Positions 52,527-60,695 of a DNA stretch of 64,000 bases are shown piece by piece; position 1 is the stretch's first letter, and each line of letters begins with the position of its first letter. The translations under genes were made by a program, and so were the position numbers. This DNA is from Arcticibacterium luteifluviistationis (lineage in GTDB: Bacteria; Bacteroidota; Bacteroidia; Cytophagales; Spirosomataceae), in the NCBI RefSeq assembly GCF_003258705.1, contig NZ_CP029480.1, positions 4,526,001 to 4,590,000 of the forward strand. Direction: 5' to 3'. A model generated the notes under the pieces. The model did no database searches. It was not told where the DNA came from and saw only the letters and a list, made by a program, of their open reading frames with translations.

Positions 52527-52723
52527 TAGTGTTTTTTAGTGTTTTTATTGGCTTCTATTTCTTGAAGTAAAGTTGCTCCTACTCTAAAGGGTTCTCCTAT
52601 AAACATATTGACCATAAACATGGCCTCTCTTATAATATCAATTTCTGATACTAATTGGCCTTTAACCTTGTCCGAGCCTTCAAAAGCTTCATTTGTATTT
52701 ATGTCAAAATTGTTATTAGCCAT
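52526..52723 (-). CDS. Small hypothetical protein between sigma factor and channel
   Basis: The 65-residue protein has no signal or membrane helix. It reads as a partly helical acidic/hydrophobic peptide, with REAMFMVNMFIGEPFRVGATLLQEIEA as the only hydrophobic stretch. It lies 2 bp after the sigma-factor gene, and its stop overlaps the channel start (TAATG). Tight coupling suggests a real gene. A small regulatory role like that of CfrX in the Pseudomonas cmpX locus is only an analogy. Confidence 0.6.
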   Translation of the reverse strand: MANNNFDINTNEAFEGSDKVKGQLVSEIDIIREAMFMVNMFIGEPFRVGATLLQEIEANKNTKKH

Positions 52724-52725
52724 AT

Positions 52726-53328
52726 TTATTTTTTTAAGAATAACAGTATTTTGAGTGCAATAAGAGCAAATAAAGCAACGTGCTCAAGGTAGAGTTTTTT
52801 CATTTTCTCCTTTGTTCTCATTAACCTCATTTTGGTTGCACTTTCAGATAATTCAAAAGTTTGTGCAATCTCCTTGATGCTAAAATCGTCTTGATATTTC
52901 ATCAGAAGCATTGCCTTCTCTTGAGGTGATATTTGCTCCAAACTTTTATGTAAACCCTCTGATTTCATACCTAAAAGTTCGGTGTCCATTTCTTCCTCAG
53001 CAAACTCTAACCTATCATCCCAAGCTTCTTCTCTCATCTTCTTCTGCTTTCTAATATTATCCATACAATAGTTGTATGTAATAGAATAAAGCCAAGTAGA
53101 AAAACGGGCATTTTCTTTAAATGTTCCAATTTTCGTTATAACCTTCAAGAAGATGTCATGTGCTAAATCTTCTGCTTTAGCTGTGTCGCCAGTAAATGAA
53201 AAACACTTACGATAAACTTTTTCAGAATAGCGGTCATATATTTCTTCAAAATAAATATTCTGCTGGGTAGAAACATATTCCCGTACTAGTTCTTCGTCTT
53301 TCATCTTATCGTACAACTGACTACGCAT
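52726..53328 (-). CDS. ECF RNA polymerase sigma factor with C-terminal hydrophobic tail
   Basis: The 200-residue protein has region 2 (YFEEIYDRYSEKVYRKCFSFTGD, EDLAHDIFLKV, FSTWLYSITYNYCMDNIR) and region 4 (ISPQEKAMLLMKYQDDFSIKEIAQTFELSESATKMRLMRTKEKMKKL). The last ~22 residues (HVALFALIALKILLFLKK) form a hydrophobic segment that could attach to the membrane. No anti-sigma gene is recognised nearby. It heads an operon with two mechanosensitive channels, so an envelope or osmotic stress role is likely. Confidence 0.88.
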   Translation of the reverse strand: MRSQLYDKMKDEELVREYVSTQQNIYFEEIYDRYSEKVYRKCFSFTGDTAKAEDLAHDIFLKVITKIGTFKENARFSTWLYSITYNYCMDNIRKQKKMREEAWDDRLEFAEEEMDTELLGMKSEGLHKSLEQISPQEKAMLLMKYQDDFSIKEIAQTFELSESATKMRLMRTKEKMKKLYLEHVALFALIALKILLFLKK

Positions 53329-53544
53329 ATTAGACTAAGTAATTTGATTAGGTAACTAGAAATTAGGGAAAAGTTTGAGATTTTCGCTTTCAAAAGGCAA
53401 ATATCCTAAAAATATTAACGGTTTTGGTATGCTTAAGGCTAAAATGTATCTACAAGATAAGCTTTTGAGTCGTCTACCGTGAAGGCTAAATCATGATTGA
53501 ATAGTGTAAATTGTTATATTTACAGAATAAATAACAACAAACTA

Positions 53545-53853
53545 ATGAACGCTAGAGAGTTTTTAGAAAGAGTACCGAAAAAAGTAGATCCAGAGGAAAA
53601 CAAAGGGTTAAATACCGCTTTACATTTTGATTTTAAAGAGGAGCAGTATACGCTGGCTGTAAAAGATGGTGTTGCTGAGTTTTTAGAAGGATTGGTAGGC
53701 GAACCAGAGGTTACATTAAAGGCAAAAGCAGATGATTTTGCAAAAATTGCGTCTGGTGAGATGAATCCTATGACAGCTATGATGTTTGGTAAATTGAAAG
53801 TATCAAATCCAGGAGCTATGATGAAGTATGCAAAAATGCTAGGCTTCATGTAA
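53545..53853 (+). CDS. SCP2 sterol-binding domain protein
   Basis: The ATG at 53545 is chosen since it gives the normal N-terminus NAREFLERVP; an earlier start at 53497 would add 16 residues with no relation to the family. The 102-residue protein matches the SCP2 lipid-binding fold: HFDFKEEQYTLAVKDGVAEFLEG, PEVTLKAKADDFAKIASGEMNPMTAMMFGKLKVSNPGAMMKYAKML. It binds acyl-CoA or other lipids. The acyl-CoA dehydrogenase gene 36 bp downstream suggests a shared pathway. Confidence 0.88.
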   Translation: MNAREFLERVPKKVDPEENKGLNTALHFDFKEEQYTLAVKDGVAEFLEGLVGEPEVTLKAKADDFAKIASGEMNPMTAMMFGKLKVSNPGAMMKYAKMLGFM

Positions 53854-53889
53854 GAACGTTTTTTAACTATAACTTCATCAAACATAAAA

Positions 53890-55692
53890 ATGGCAAGTAA
53901 ATATTTTGACAGAAAAACTCTAGATTTTATTCTGGAGGATGTACATACTGCATCATCTTTAAGTTCTTTACCTTATTTTGAAGATCATGATGCCGAAACA
54001 TTTAAAATGGTTCTTGATTCGGCAGAGCATATTGGAGACACCATCATGTTTCCTAATCTTTCTGCAGTAGACAAAAACCAACCTGAGCTGGTAGATGGAG
54101 AAGTAAAAGTGCATCCATCTATAAAGAGTTATTTGAATGCTATAGGGGAGGCAGGGCTTTTATCAGCAGATTTTTCCTATGAGGATGGCGGCTCTCAGTT
54201 GCCACTAACTGTATCGAGTGCGGTTGGTTTTACTTTAGTTTCGGCAAACAACGGAATGCTCTATAGCGGATTGACTGCTGGTTCGGCGAGGTTGATTGCA
54301 ACCTTTGGCTCGGAAGAATTAAAGAAAACCTATGTAGAGAAAATGCTTTCAGGAAAGTGGCAGGGTACTATGTGCCTTACAGAACCTCAGGCCGGTTCGT
54401 CTTTATCTGATATTAATGCTACGGCTACTAGAGAAGATGATGGCACTTTTAAACTTACAGGCCAGAAAATATTCATATCTGCGGGCGATCACGACTGCTG
54501 TGATAACGTGGTGCATTTGGTTATTGCCAGAATTAAAGGAGCCCCTTCGGGGTCAAAGGGTATTTCTTTATTTGTGGTACCGAAGATTTTACCTAACGGC
54601 GAACTTAATGATGTGACCAATGTGGGTATTTTCCACAAGCTTGGTCAAAAAGGCGTTCCAGCTATGCATTTGGGTTTTGGTGATAAGTCAAACAACTGTG
54701 TGGCGTATTTGATTGGTCAAGAAAATAAAGGATTGGGTTACATGTTCAAAATGATGAACGAGGCTCGAATAGGTGTGGGTGTAACAGGAGCAGCTATTGC
54801 CTCTGCGGCCTATCAGGCTTCACTAGAGTATGCCAAAGAACGTCCTCAAAGCAGAAGACTTAATGAAAAGTCGGCTGTGGATTCACCACAAATACCAATT
54901 ATTCAGCATCCAGACGTAAGAAGGATGTTATTTTTCCAAAAAGCTGTGGTAGAGGGTTCTATGTCACTTTTGACAGAAGTTTCTAAGTATTATGATTTGT
55001 CGCATAGTTTGGAAGATGTTAATGAGAAGGCAAAGTATCACTTGCTTTTAGAGTTGCTCACTCCAATTGCCAAAACATATCCTTGTGAGGCTGGTGTCAA
55101 GTCAATTTCTGACGCTGTTCAAGTTTTTGGAGGTTACGGTTTTACAGAGGACTTTTCTGTTGAGCAATATTATCGAGACATTAGGATTACGCCTATTTAT
55201 GAAGGAACTACTGGCATTCAGTCTTTAGACTTATTAGGCCGTAAGGTTTTAATGGCAGATGGAAAAGCGATGTTCCTTTTGGCAGAAGAAATAACAAAGA
55301 CCATAAAAGAGGCAAGTCAAACAGAAAAACTGCAACCTTATGCAGGAAAATTAGGAGATGCTGTTAAGAGGCTTTCCGAAGTTACTCAACATCTGATGAA
55401 GGTAGCTGGCACTGGTGATGTAGAACTGTTCCTTTCAGATGCCTCTCTTTATATGGAAGTTTTCAGTTTAGTAACCATTTCATGGCAATGGTTAAAGGTT
55501 GCAAACGCTGCCGAGAAAGGCTTGAAAGTGGCTGGAATTAATGCCGAACAAAAAGCATTTTTAGAAAGTAAGACTAAAACCATGCAGTTTTTCTTCCATT
55601 ATGAACTCCCTAAAGCAGAAGGGTTTATCACACGTCTAATGGATAGTGAGGTGATTACCGTTTTAAGAGGAGAGGAGAAAATGGTTTTCTAG
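53890..55692 (+). CDS. Acyl-CoA dehydrogenase, long form
   Basis: The 600-residue protein has the acyl-CoA dehydrogenase domains in order: helical N-domain, beta-domain (GTMCLTEPQAGSSLSDI, FAD-contact region) and C-domain (VFGGYGFTEDFSVEQYYRDIRITPIYEGTTGIQ, which contains the catalytic Glu in YEGT). The extra ~150-residue C-terminal extension is typical of the 600-residue class. It oxidises acyl-CoA to enoyl-CoA and passes electrons to ETF. Confidence 0.93.
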   Translation: MASKYFDRKTLDFILEDVHTASSLSSLPYFEDHDAETFKMVLDSAEHIGDTIMFPNLSAVDKNQPELVDGEVKVHPSIKSYLNAIGEAGLLSADFSYEDGGSQLPLTVSSAVGFTLVSANNGMLYSGLTAGSARLIATFGSEELKKTYVEKMLSGKWQGTMCLTEPQAGSSLSDINATATREDDGTFKLTGQKIFISAGDHDCCDNVVHLVIARIKGAPSGSKGISLFVVPKILPNGELNDVTNVGIFHKLGQKGVPAMHLGFGDKSNNCVAYLIGQENKGLGYMFKMMNEARIGVGVTGAAIASAAYQASLEYAKERPQSRRLNEKSAVDSPQIPIIQHPDVRRMLFFQKAVVEGSMSLLTEVSKYYDLSHSLEDVNEKAKYHLLLELLTPIAKTYPCEAGVKSISDAVQVFGGYGFTEDFSVEQYYRDIRITPIYEGTTGIQSLDLLGRKVLMADGKAMFLLAEEITKTIKEASQTEKLQPYAGKLGDAVKRLSEVTQHLMKVAGTGDVELFLSDASLYMEVFSLVTISWQWLKVANAAEKGLKVAGINAEQKAFLESKTKTMQFFFHYELPKAEGFITRLMDSEVITVLRGEEKMVF

Positions 55693-55712
55693 ATAAAAGG
55701 ACTATTGAAATT

Positions 55713-55760
55713 AAAAGGCGAAGTGTTTATTCTTTAATAGAATTAAGCGTTTCGCCTTTT
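55713..55760. terminator. Bidirectional terminator between acyl-CoA dehydrogenase and nuoB
   Basis: AAAAGGCGAA (55713-55722) pairs with TTCGCCTTTT (55751-55760), with A and T runs that suit both strands. The right arm lies inside the nuoB 3' end. Confidence 0.7.
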
Positions 55761-56236
55761 ATTTTGTCCTGAAGTTTCAAAATTCCACCTATTAACGCTT
55801 CTGGTCTTGGAGGGCATCCGGGTACATATACATCTACGGGAATAATTCTGTCAACACCTTTTACTACATGATACCCATGTTCCCAGTATGGGCCACCGCA
55901 GTTTGAACAGCTTCCCATTGAAATTACATATTTAGGCTCTGCCATTTGCTCATAAAGCCTTTTGATTCTATCCGCCATTTTGAAGGTGACAGTTCCTGAA
56001 ATTATAATAAGGTCAGATTGACGTGGTGAGTTTCTTGGGAAAATACCGAAACGTTCCAAATCGTAATTTGACGCCATAGAAGCCATCATCTCAATAGCAC
56101 AGCAAGCCAAACCAAAGCCAAGAGGCCAAAGGGAGTTTGCTCTAGCCCAGTTGGCTAGTTCGTCTAGGTTAGTCAAAATAACTTCACCTTGACCATCTTT
56201 TATTCTATCGCTATTTTCTAATGAATCAAAATTCAT
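55727..56236 (-). CDS. nuoB: NADH-quinone oxidoreductase subunit B
   Basis: The 169-residue subunit holds the N2 iron-sulfur cluster. All four ligand cysteines are present: the CC pair in [22 protein letters not shown] and [12 protein letters not shown]. It is full length. It overlaps nuoA by 4 bp. No nuoC follows: the next gene is convergent. The rest of complex I must lie elsewhere, so nuoA-nuoB here are separated from it or form a second copy. Confidence 0.96.
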   Translation of the reverse strand: MNFDSLENSDRIKDGQGEVILTNLDELANWARANSLWPLGFGLACCAIEMMASMASNYDLERFGIFPRNSPRQSDLIIISGTVTFKMADRIKRLYEQMAEPKYVISMGSCSNCGGPYWEHGYHVVKGVDRIIPVDVYVPGCPPRPEALIGGILKLQDKIKGETLNSIKE

Positions 56237-56697
56237 TTATATTTTTCATTTATAGATTCATAGGCAGACATTGGCACTTTGGCTTTAAATTCTGTTTTGG
56301 TTACAGTGGATTTGATCCAATCCAAATGTCCTTCTTTCCAAGCATAAACTAAGCCAAGCGTCAGTAAGAATATAAAGACAAACATTTCGCTAATGGCGTA
56401 CCAAGCCCAGGTTCCTCCCGTTTCATTTATTAGGTTGGCATTTCCGAAAACTGTAGCCCAAGGAAATAATAGAACCAATTCAACCTCAAAAAGCAGGAAT
56501 ATAATGGCTATTACGTAAAACTTAATATTAAAACTTACAACCGCATCTCCTTCCGTTTGTTCGCCAGATTCGTAAGAAGCATTTTTTTCTGGGTTAGGTT
56601 TGTCAGGTCTTAGTAGTTTTGCAACGCCTAAAAGAACGGACAGCATTAAAAATGCACCGAGAATAAAGAGAAAGATGATAGTGAAGTTTTGAGCCAT
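56233..56697 (-). CDS. nuoA: NADH-quinone oxidoreductase subunit A
   Basis: The 154-residue subunit has three helices with the NuoA motifs [31 protein letters not shown] and [16 protein letters not shown] longer C-terminal tail after the third helix ([28 protein letters not shown]) is typical in Bacteroidota. It overlaps nuoB by 4 bp. Confidence 0.95.
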   Translation of the reverse strand: MAQNFTIIFLFILGAFLMLSVLLGVAKLLRPDKPNPEKNASYESGEQTEGDAVVSFNIKFYVIAIIFLLFEVELVLLFPWATVFGNANLINETGGTWAWYAISEMFVFIFLLTLGLVYAWKEGHLDWIKSTVTKTEFKAKVPMSAYESINEKYK

Positions 56698-56714
56698 TTT
56701 TAGTCCTTAGAGTA

Positions 56715-56722
56715 CAAACCTA
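56715..56722 (-). promoter_or_regulatory. -7 box of nuoAB
   Basis: TAGGTTTG on the minus strand matches TAnnTTTG, 18 bp before the nuoA start. No TTG is at the expected distance. Confidence 0.45.
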
Positions 56723-56836
56723 GTTATTTAATTTAAAAAGTGGCATATGGTTTCAATCTCATTAAAAAAAATGGTGCAAAATTTGTTACTCTTCCGTTGA
56801 TAATAGCGTATTAAGATTATAGTTGATTTAAAATTT

Positions 56837-58090
56837 ATGTTTTTTACTCGTGGTGTAATTTTGTTTTTTGTTCTATTGCCTGCTTTATGCTTTAGTCAAG
56901 AATCTGCCGTACCTGAACCTGTGGTTTGCCACGCAGAAGAGCATGATGCTTTCTTTCAAGATTTGAGGGAAGAATCGGATAAAACAAGAAGAGTACCTAC
57001 CAGTACCATTGATGTTACTTATACTAATTTTCCTGATGTGGCTAAAACGGCCTTTGAAGAGGCTGTTAGGATTTGGGAAAGTCTTTTAATCTCTAATTTA
57101 CCAATTAGGATTAATGCAAAATGGGAAGCTATTGGAGGTAGTACTACGCTGGCTTTTTCTGGAGCTACTAGAATTTATCGAAATGTTGATAATGTTCCTT
57201 ATAGAGATGTTTGGTACGTTGGTCCATTGGCTGAGGCCATTTCTGGGAAAGATTTAAATGACGGTGATTTTGATATTAATATAACTTTAAACAGCAACAC
57301 AAATTGGTCTTACAGTACTGACGGAACTACTTTTTCAGGTAAATATGATTTGGTTACAATTGGCTTGCATGAAATAGCTCATGGGCTTGGTTTTTCTTCA
57401 TCTATGAAGCTCATTAATAATGAGTCTGAGGGGCAATGGGGGCAGTCCAGTTTTCCTTATATTTTTGACACTTTCGTTCAAACAGAACAAGGGGAGTTAC
57501 TTATTGATAAAAGTACTTACCTAAACCCTTCTCAAGATTTAAAAGAAGAGATGGTAAGTAATTCCTTAGTGTTCAATGTAACTAACGCCGCCTATTCTGG
57601 AAGAAAACCAGAAATATATTCTCCAGAAGATTATAAAGAAGGGGCAAGTTTGTCGCACATTGATTTTAGAGAGGCTAATTCTAGCACAGATACGCCTAAA
57701 GCATATTCTTTGATGTCACCCTCCATATTATCGGCATTGGCTATTCATCAGCCAAGCGGTGAAATTTTGACCATTCTGAATGAGATAGGTTGGCCAGTAA
57801 ATAATCTAGAGACTTTTGTGGTCTTAGGAGAAGAACCGAAACCCAAAGTATTGGTTTTTCCGAATCCTGTTCATAACAAAATAGCCATAGCCTTACCAGA
57901 AGAGTTAAGGTCTAAAAGCACGGAAGTTTCAATACTCGGCAACAGTGGTAGAGTTTTATTCCAATATCAAAAAGACACTATTTTAGAGCCTACTTTCTAT
58001 ATCAACTTTAATAATTATTCTCCTGGAATTTACTTCTTGAAGTTAAAGTCTGAGAAAGGTCAATTTACTAAGAAGCTGGTGAAACGTTAG
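56837..58090 (+). CDS. Secreted zinc metalloprotease with type IX secretion C-terminal domain
   Basis: The 417-residue protein has a signal peptide (VILFFVLLPALCFS), a catalytic part with the extended zinc motif HEIAHGLGFSSSM (HExxHxxGF) about residue 180 and a C-terminal domain of about 75 residues. That domain begins VLVFPNPVHNKIAI and ends GIYFLKLKSEKGQFTKKLVKR, the type A signature of the type IX system. It is therefore exported and probably anchored or released outside the cell. The substrate is unknown. The last 23 bp overlap the convergent symporter gene. Confidence 0.85.
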   Translation: MFFTRGVILFFVLLPALCFSQESAVPEPVVCHAEEHDAFFQDLREESDKTRRVPTSTIDVTYTNFPDVAKTAFEEAVRIWESLLISNLPIRINAKWEAIGGSTTLAFSGATRIYRNVDNVPYRDVWYVGPLAEAISGKDLNDGDFDINITLNSNTNWSYSTDGTTFSGKYDLVTIGLHEIAHGLGFSSSMKLINNESEGQWGQSSFPYIFDTFVQTEQGELLIDKSTYLNPSQDLKEEMVSNSLVFNVTNAAYSGRKPEIYSPEDYKEGASLSHIDFREANSSTDTPKAYSLMSPSILSALAIHQPSGEILTILNEIGWPVNNLETFVVLGEEPKPKVLVFPNPVHNKIAIALPEELRSKSTEVSILGNSGRVLFQYQKDTILEPTFYINFNNYSPGIYFLKLKSEKGQFTKKLVKR

Positions 58091-59555
58091 TTTCAGAAGT
58101 TCTAAGAGCAAATAAGCCTGCGATAGTGAAAAGTCCGTTTATAAGTAGGTTTTCAAAACCAAAGCGATATGATGTTTGCGTTTCAATTACTTGTACCAAA
58201 ACGTAGGTAAGAATAGGAGCAGCAATACATACATAAGGTACAAATTTGTCTTTCACACCTCTGTTTGTATAAATACCGTAGGCAAATAAACCTAGCAATG
58301 GCCCATAAGTATAACTGGCTATCTGAAAAGTGGCGGAAATAACGTCGGTACTATTTAAGGCATGGAAAGCCATAATTACCACAAAAAACAGTAGAGAAAA
58401 ACCTATGTGCGTAATGTTTTTTAATCGTCTTCTTACGGGTTCTGGTTTGCCTTCCACACTTAAGAAATCAATACAAAAGGCAGTAGTAAGAGCTGTTAAA
58501 GCAGAATCTGAACTGGCATAAGTGGCAGCCGTAATCCCAATCAAAAACATTACAGCCACTAGCATACCGCTAACACCGAAGTCTAAGCTGCCGAAGTGCT
58601 GTAAAGCCATCATAGGGTAGAGGTCATCCGTTTTTACTGGAATATCAAGACCTTGCTGCTGTGCATAGATATACATTAATGCACCTAGCCCTAAAAACAT
58701 CAGGTTGACAAAAACTAGAACCACCGTAAACCAAAGCATGTTCTTTTTGGCTTCGCCAATGTTTTTACAAACTAGATTTTTTTGCATTAAGTCTTGGTCA
58801 AGACCAGTCATTACAATGGCAATAAGTGCACCTGAGAAAAACTGTTTAAAGAAGTTTTGGGGGTCTGACCAGCCTCCTTCAAAAAAGAAAATGTCAGAAT
58901 AAGAACTTGCTGAAACGGTTTCCAGCATTCCGCCGAAGTCTAAACCCATTTCTGTAGTTATCAAATAAATAGTTAAAGCTACTGCCGATACCAAAAAGGT
59001 GGTTTGCAGTGTATCTGTAATGACGATGGTTTTAATTCCGCCTTTAAAAGTGTATATCCAGATGAGAGCAATAGTGATTAATACTGAAAGCCAAAAAGGA
59101 ACACCTAGTGGGTCATAAATTACAATTTGAAGTACTTGTGCAGCTATATAAAGTCTAACTGCTGAGCCAAGGGTTCTACTTAAAAGGAAAAAAGCCGATC
59201 CTGTTTTATAAGACCAAAAGCCAAAACGTTTCTCTAAATAGGTATAAATAGAGATTAGGTTTAGTTTGTAGTAAATGGGCATAAGTACCGTGGCTATAAA
59301 AAGATAACCTAAGGTATAACCCAAAACCATTTGAAAATATGAAAAGTCTTTAGTACCAACTGCTCCCGGAACCGAAATGAAAGTAACACCCGAAAGGGAG
59401 GTTCCTATCATACCAAAGGCTACTAAATACCATGGGACTTCTTTATTGGCATTGAAAAATGAGTTGGTATCAGCACCTTTAGATGTTTTAATTGAAATCA
59501 AAACTAAGACTGCGAAGTAAACTAAAAGGATGGTGATGGCTAATCCGGGGCTCAT
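58068..59555 (-). CDS. Sodium:solute symporter (SSS family)
   Basis: The 495-residue protein has about 13 helices. SSS features: GMIGTSLSGVTFISVPGAVG near the start, TFKGGIKTIVITDTLQTTFLV, and FLIGITAATYASSDSALTALTTAFCIDFL with conserved Ser/Thr residues. The substrate could be a sugar, amino acid or similar. Its 3' end overlaps the metalloprotease gene on the other strand by 23 bp. Confidence 0.9.
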   Translation of the reverse strand: MSPGLAITILLVYFAVLVLISIKTSKGADTNSFFNANKEVPWYLVAFGMIGTSLSGVTFISVPGAVGTKDFSYFQMVLGYTLGYLFIATVLMPIYYKLNLISIYTYLEKRFGFWSYKTGSAFFLLSRTLGSAVRLYIAAQVLQIVIYDPLGVPFWLSVLITIALIWIYTFKGGIKTIVITDTLQTTFLVSAVALTIYLITTEMGLDFGGMLETVSASSYSDIFFFEGGWSDPQNFFKQFFSGALIAIVMTGLDQDLMQKNLVCKNIGEAKKNMLWFTVVLVFVNLMFLGLGALMYIYAQQQGLDIPVKTDDLYPMMALQHFGSLDFGVSGMLVAVMFLIGITAATYASSDSALTALTTAFCIDFLSVEGKPEPVRRRLKNITHIGFSLLFFVVIMAFHALNSTDVISATFQIASYTYGPLLGLFAYGIYTNRGVKDKFVPYVCIAAPILTYVLVQVIETQTSYRFGFENLLINGLFTIAGLFALRTSETNVSPAS

Positions 59556-59583
59556 ATTTAAGGCTTGGTTATTAAGAAAGGCT

Positions 59584-59591
59584 CAAAGATA
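59584..59591 (-). promoter_or_regulatory. -7 box of the symporter gene
   Basis: TATCTTTG on the minus strand matches TAnnTTTG, 28 bp before the start codon and back to back with the clpS -7 box. Confidence 0.45.
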
Positions 59592-59616
59592 AGCATAAGA
59601 AAACAGCTTTTTTTGA

Positions 59617-59624
59617 TATTTTTG
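59617..59624 (+). promoter_or_regulatory. -7 box of clpS
   Basis: TATTTTTG matches TAnnTTTG, 22 bp before the clpS start codon. The upstream TTG element is not evident. Confidence 0.45.
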
Positions 59625-59646
59625 TGTCGCTGTAATTGATAAGCAA

Positions 59647-59940
59647 ATGAAACCAGAAGAAAGTCCGGAAATAGAAATAGTAACAGCCTTAGATGAAGAG
59701 GTAGAAAATGTTAAACTATGGAGTCTAGTCCTGTTTAATGACGACGTCAATACTTTTGACCACGTGATTGATACATTGGTGGATGTTTGTGATCATGAGC
59801 TTACTCAAGCAGAGCAATGTGCTATGATTATTCATTTGAAAGGGAAGTGTGCGGTGAACTCTGGAGAGTATGAAGAACTAGTAGGCCAGCGAAACGAAAT
59901 ATGTAAGAGAGGTATTTCTGCCGAAGTCATGGTTAAGTAA
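59647..59940 (+). CDS. clpS: ClpS adaptor for ATP-dependent Clp protease
   Basis: The 97-residue protein has the N-degron pocket and ClpA/C-binding motifs: WSLVLFNDDVNTFDHVIDTLVDVCDHE and AMIIHLKGKCAVNSG. It delivers proteins with bulky N-terminal residues to the Clp protease. The next gene, recR, begins 24 bp later. Confidence 0.93.
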   Translation: MKPEESPEIEIVTALDEEVENVKLWSLVLFNDDVNTFDHVIDTLVDVCDHELTQAEQCAMIIHLKGKCAVNSGEYEELVGQRNEICKRGISAEVMVK

Positions 59941-59964
59941 AAGCGAATAGCTCAAAAACAACAA

Positions 59965-60576
59965 GTGAATTACCCTTCCAAATTTATTGAAAATGCAATT
60001 GAAGAGATTTCTAAACTTCCTGGGATAGGGAAGAAGTCTGCCTTGCGTTTGGCCTTGCATTTGCTGAAAGCCGATGAATCAAAAACAATGGCTCTTTCCA
60101 AAGCGTTGATTGATTTAAGGACAAAAACTACGTATTGCCGTCGGTGTCATAATATTTCTGATGATGAGTTGTGCCAAATTTGCACCTCTGTTAACAGGGA
60201 TGAACAAATGATTTGCGTGGTGCAAGACACACGAGATGTACTCGCTATAGAAAACACAGCTCAGTATCAGGGTCATTATCATGTTTTGGGTGGTATTATC
60301 TCACCTATTGCAGGCATCGGCCCAAACGATTTGAATATTGATACGCTGATAAAAAGGATTTCAGAAAATGGTCAGGTGAAGGAGATTATTTTAGCACTTT
60401 CACCAACTATGGAGGGTGATACCACTGCATTTTATCTTCAAAAGAAATTAACAGAATTCAATTTACAGATTAGTACCATTGCGAGAGGAATACCTATAGG
60501 TGGTGATTTAGAATATGCCGATGAAATAACTTTAGGAAGAAGTATAGCGAGCCGTACAAGGTCTGACCTTCAATAG
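59965..60576 (+). CDS. recR: Recombination protein RecR
   Basis: The 203-residue protein begins with GTG at 59965; the frame upstream is out of clpS. It has the helix-hairpin-helix part (LPGIGKKSALRLALHLL), the zinc finger CRRCHNISDDELCQIC and the Toprim domain (CVVQDTRDVLAIENT, ALSPTMEGDTTAFYL). It works with RecO and RecF in single-strand gap repair. Confidence 0.95.
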   Translation: MNYPSKFIENAIEEISKLPGIGKKSALRLALHLLKADESKTMALSKALIDLRTKTTYCRRCHNISDDELCQICTSVNRDEQMICVVQDTRDVLAIENTAQYQGHYHVLGGIISPIAGIGPNDLNIDTLIKRISENGQVKEIILALSPTMEGDTTAFYLQKKLTEFNLQISTIARGIPIGGDLEYADEITLGRSIASRTRSDLQ

Positions 60577-60642
60577 GAAAGTTAATAGGTCGAAGAATTC
60601 AACGCTTTTAACACACTTCAAATTAGATTCTAGGTAGGTTCA

Positions 60643-60674
60643 TTGATAAAGCAGCAATTAATCTCGTATTTTTG
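60643..60674 (+). promoter_or_regulatory. Promoter of the 2-oxoglutarate oxygenase gene
   Basis: TTG (60643-60645), a 21-bp spacer and TATTTTTG (60667-60674) match the consensus. The predicted start near 60680 lies 16 bp before the ATG at 60696, which excludes a TTG start at 60672. Confidence 0.65.
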
Positions 60675-60695
60675 AATAACAATTTTCACAAGAAT

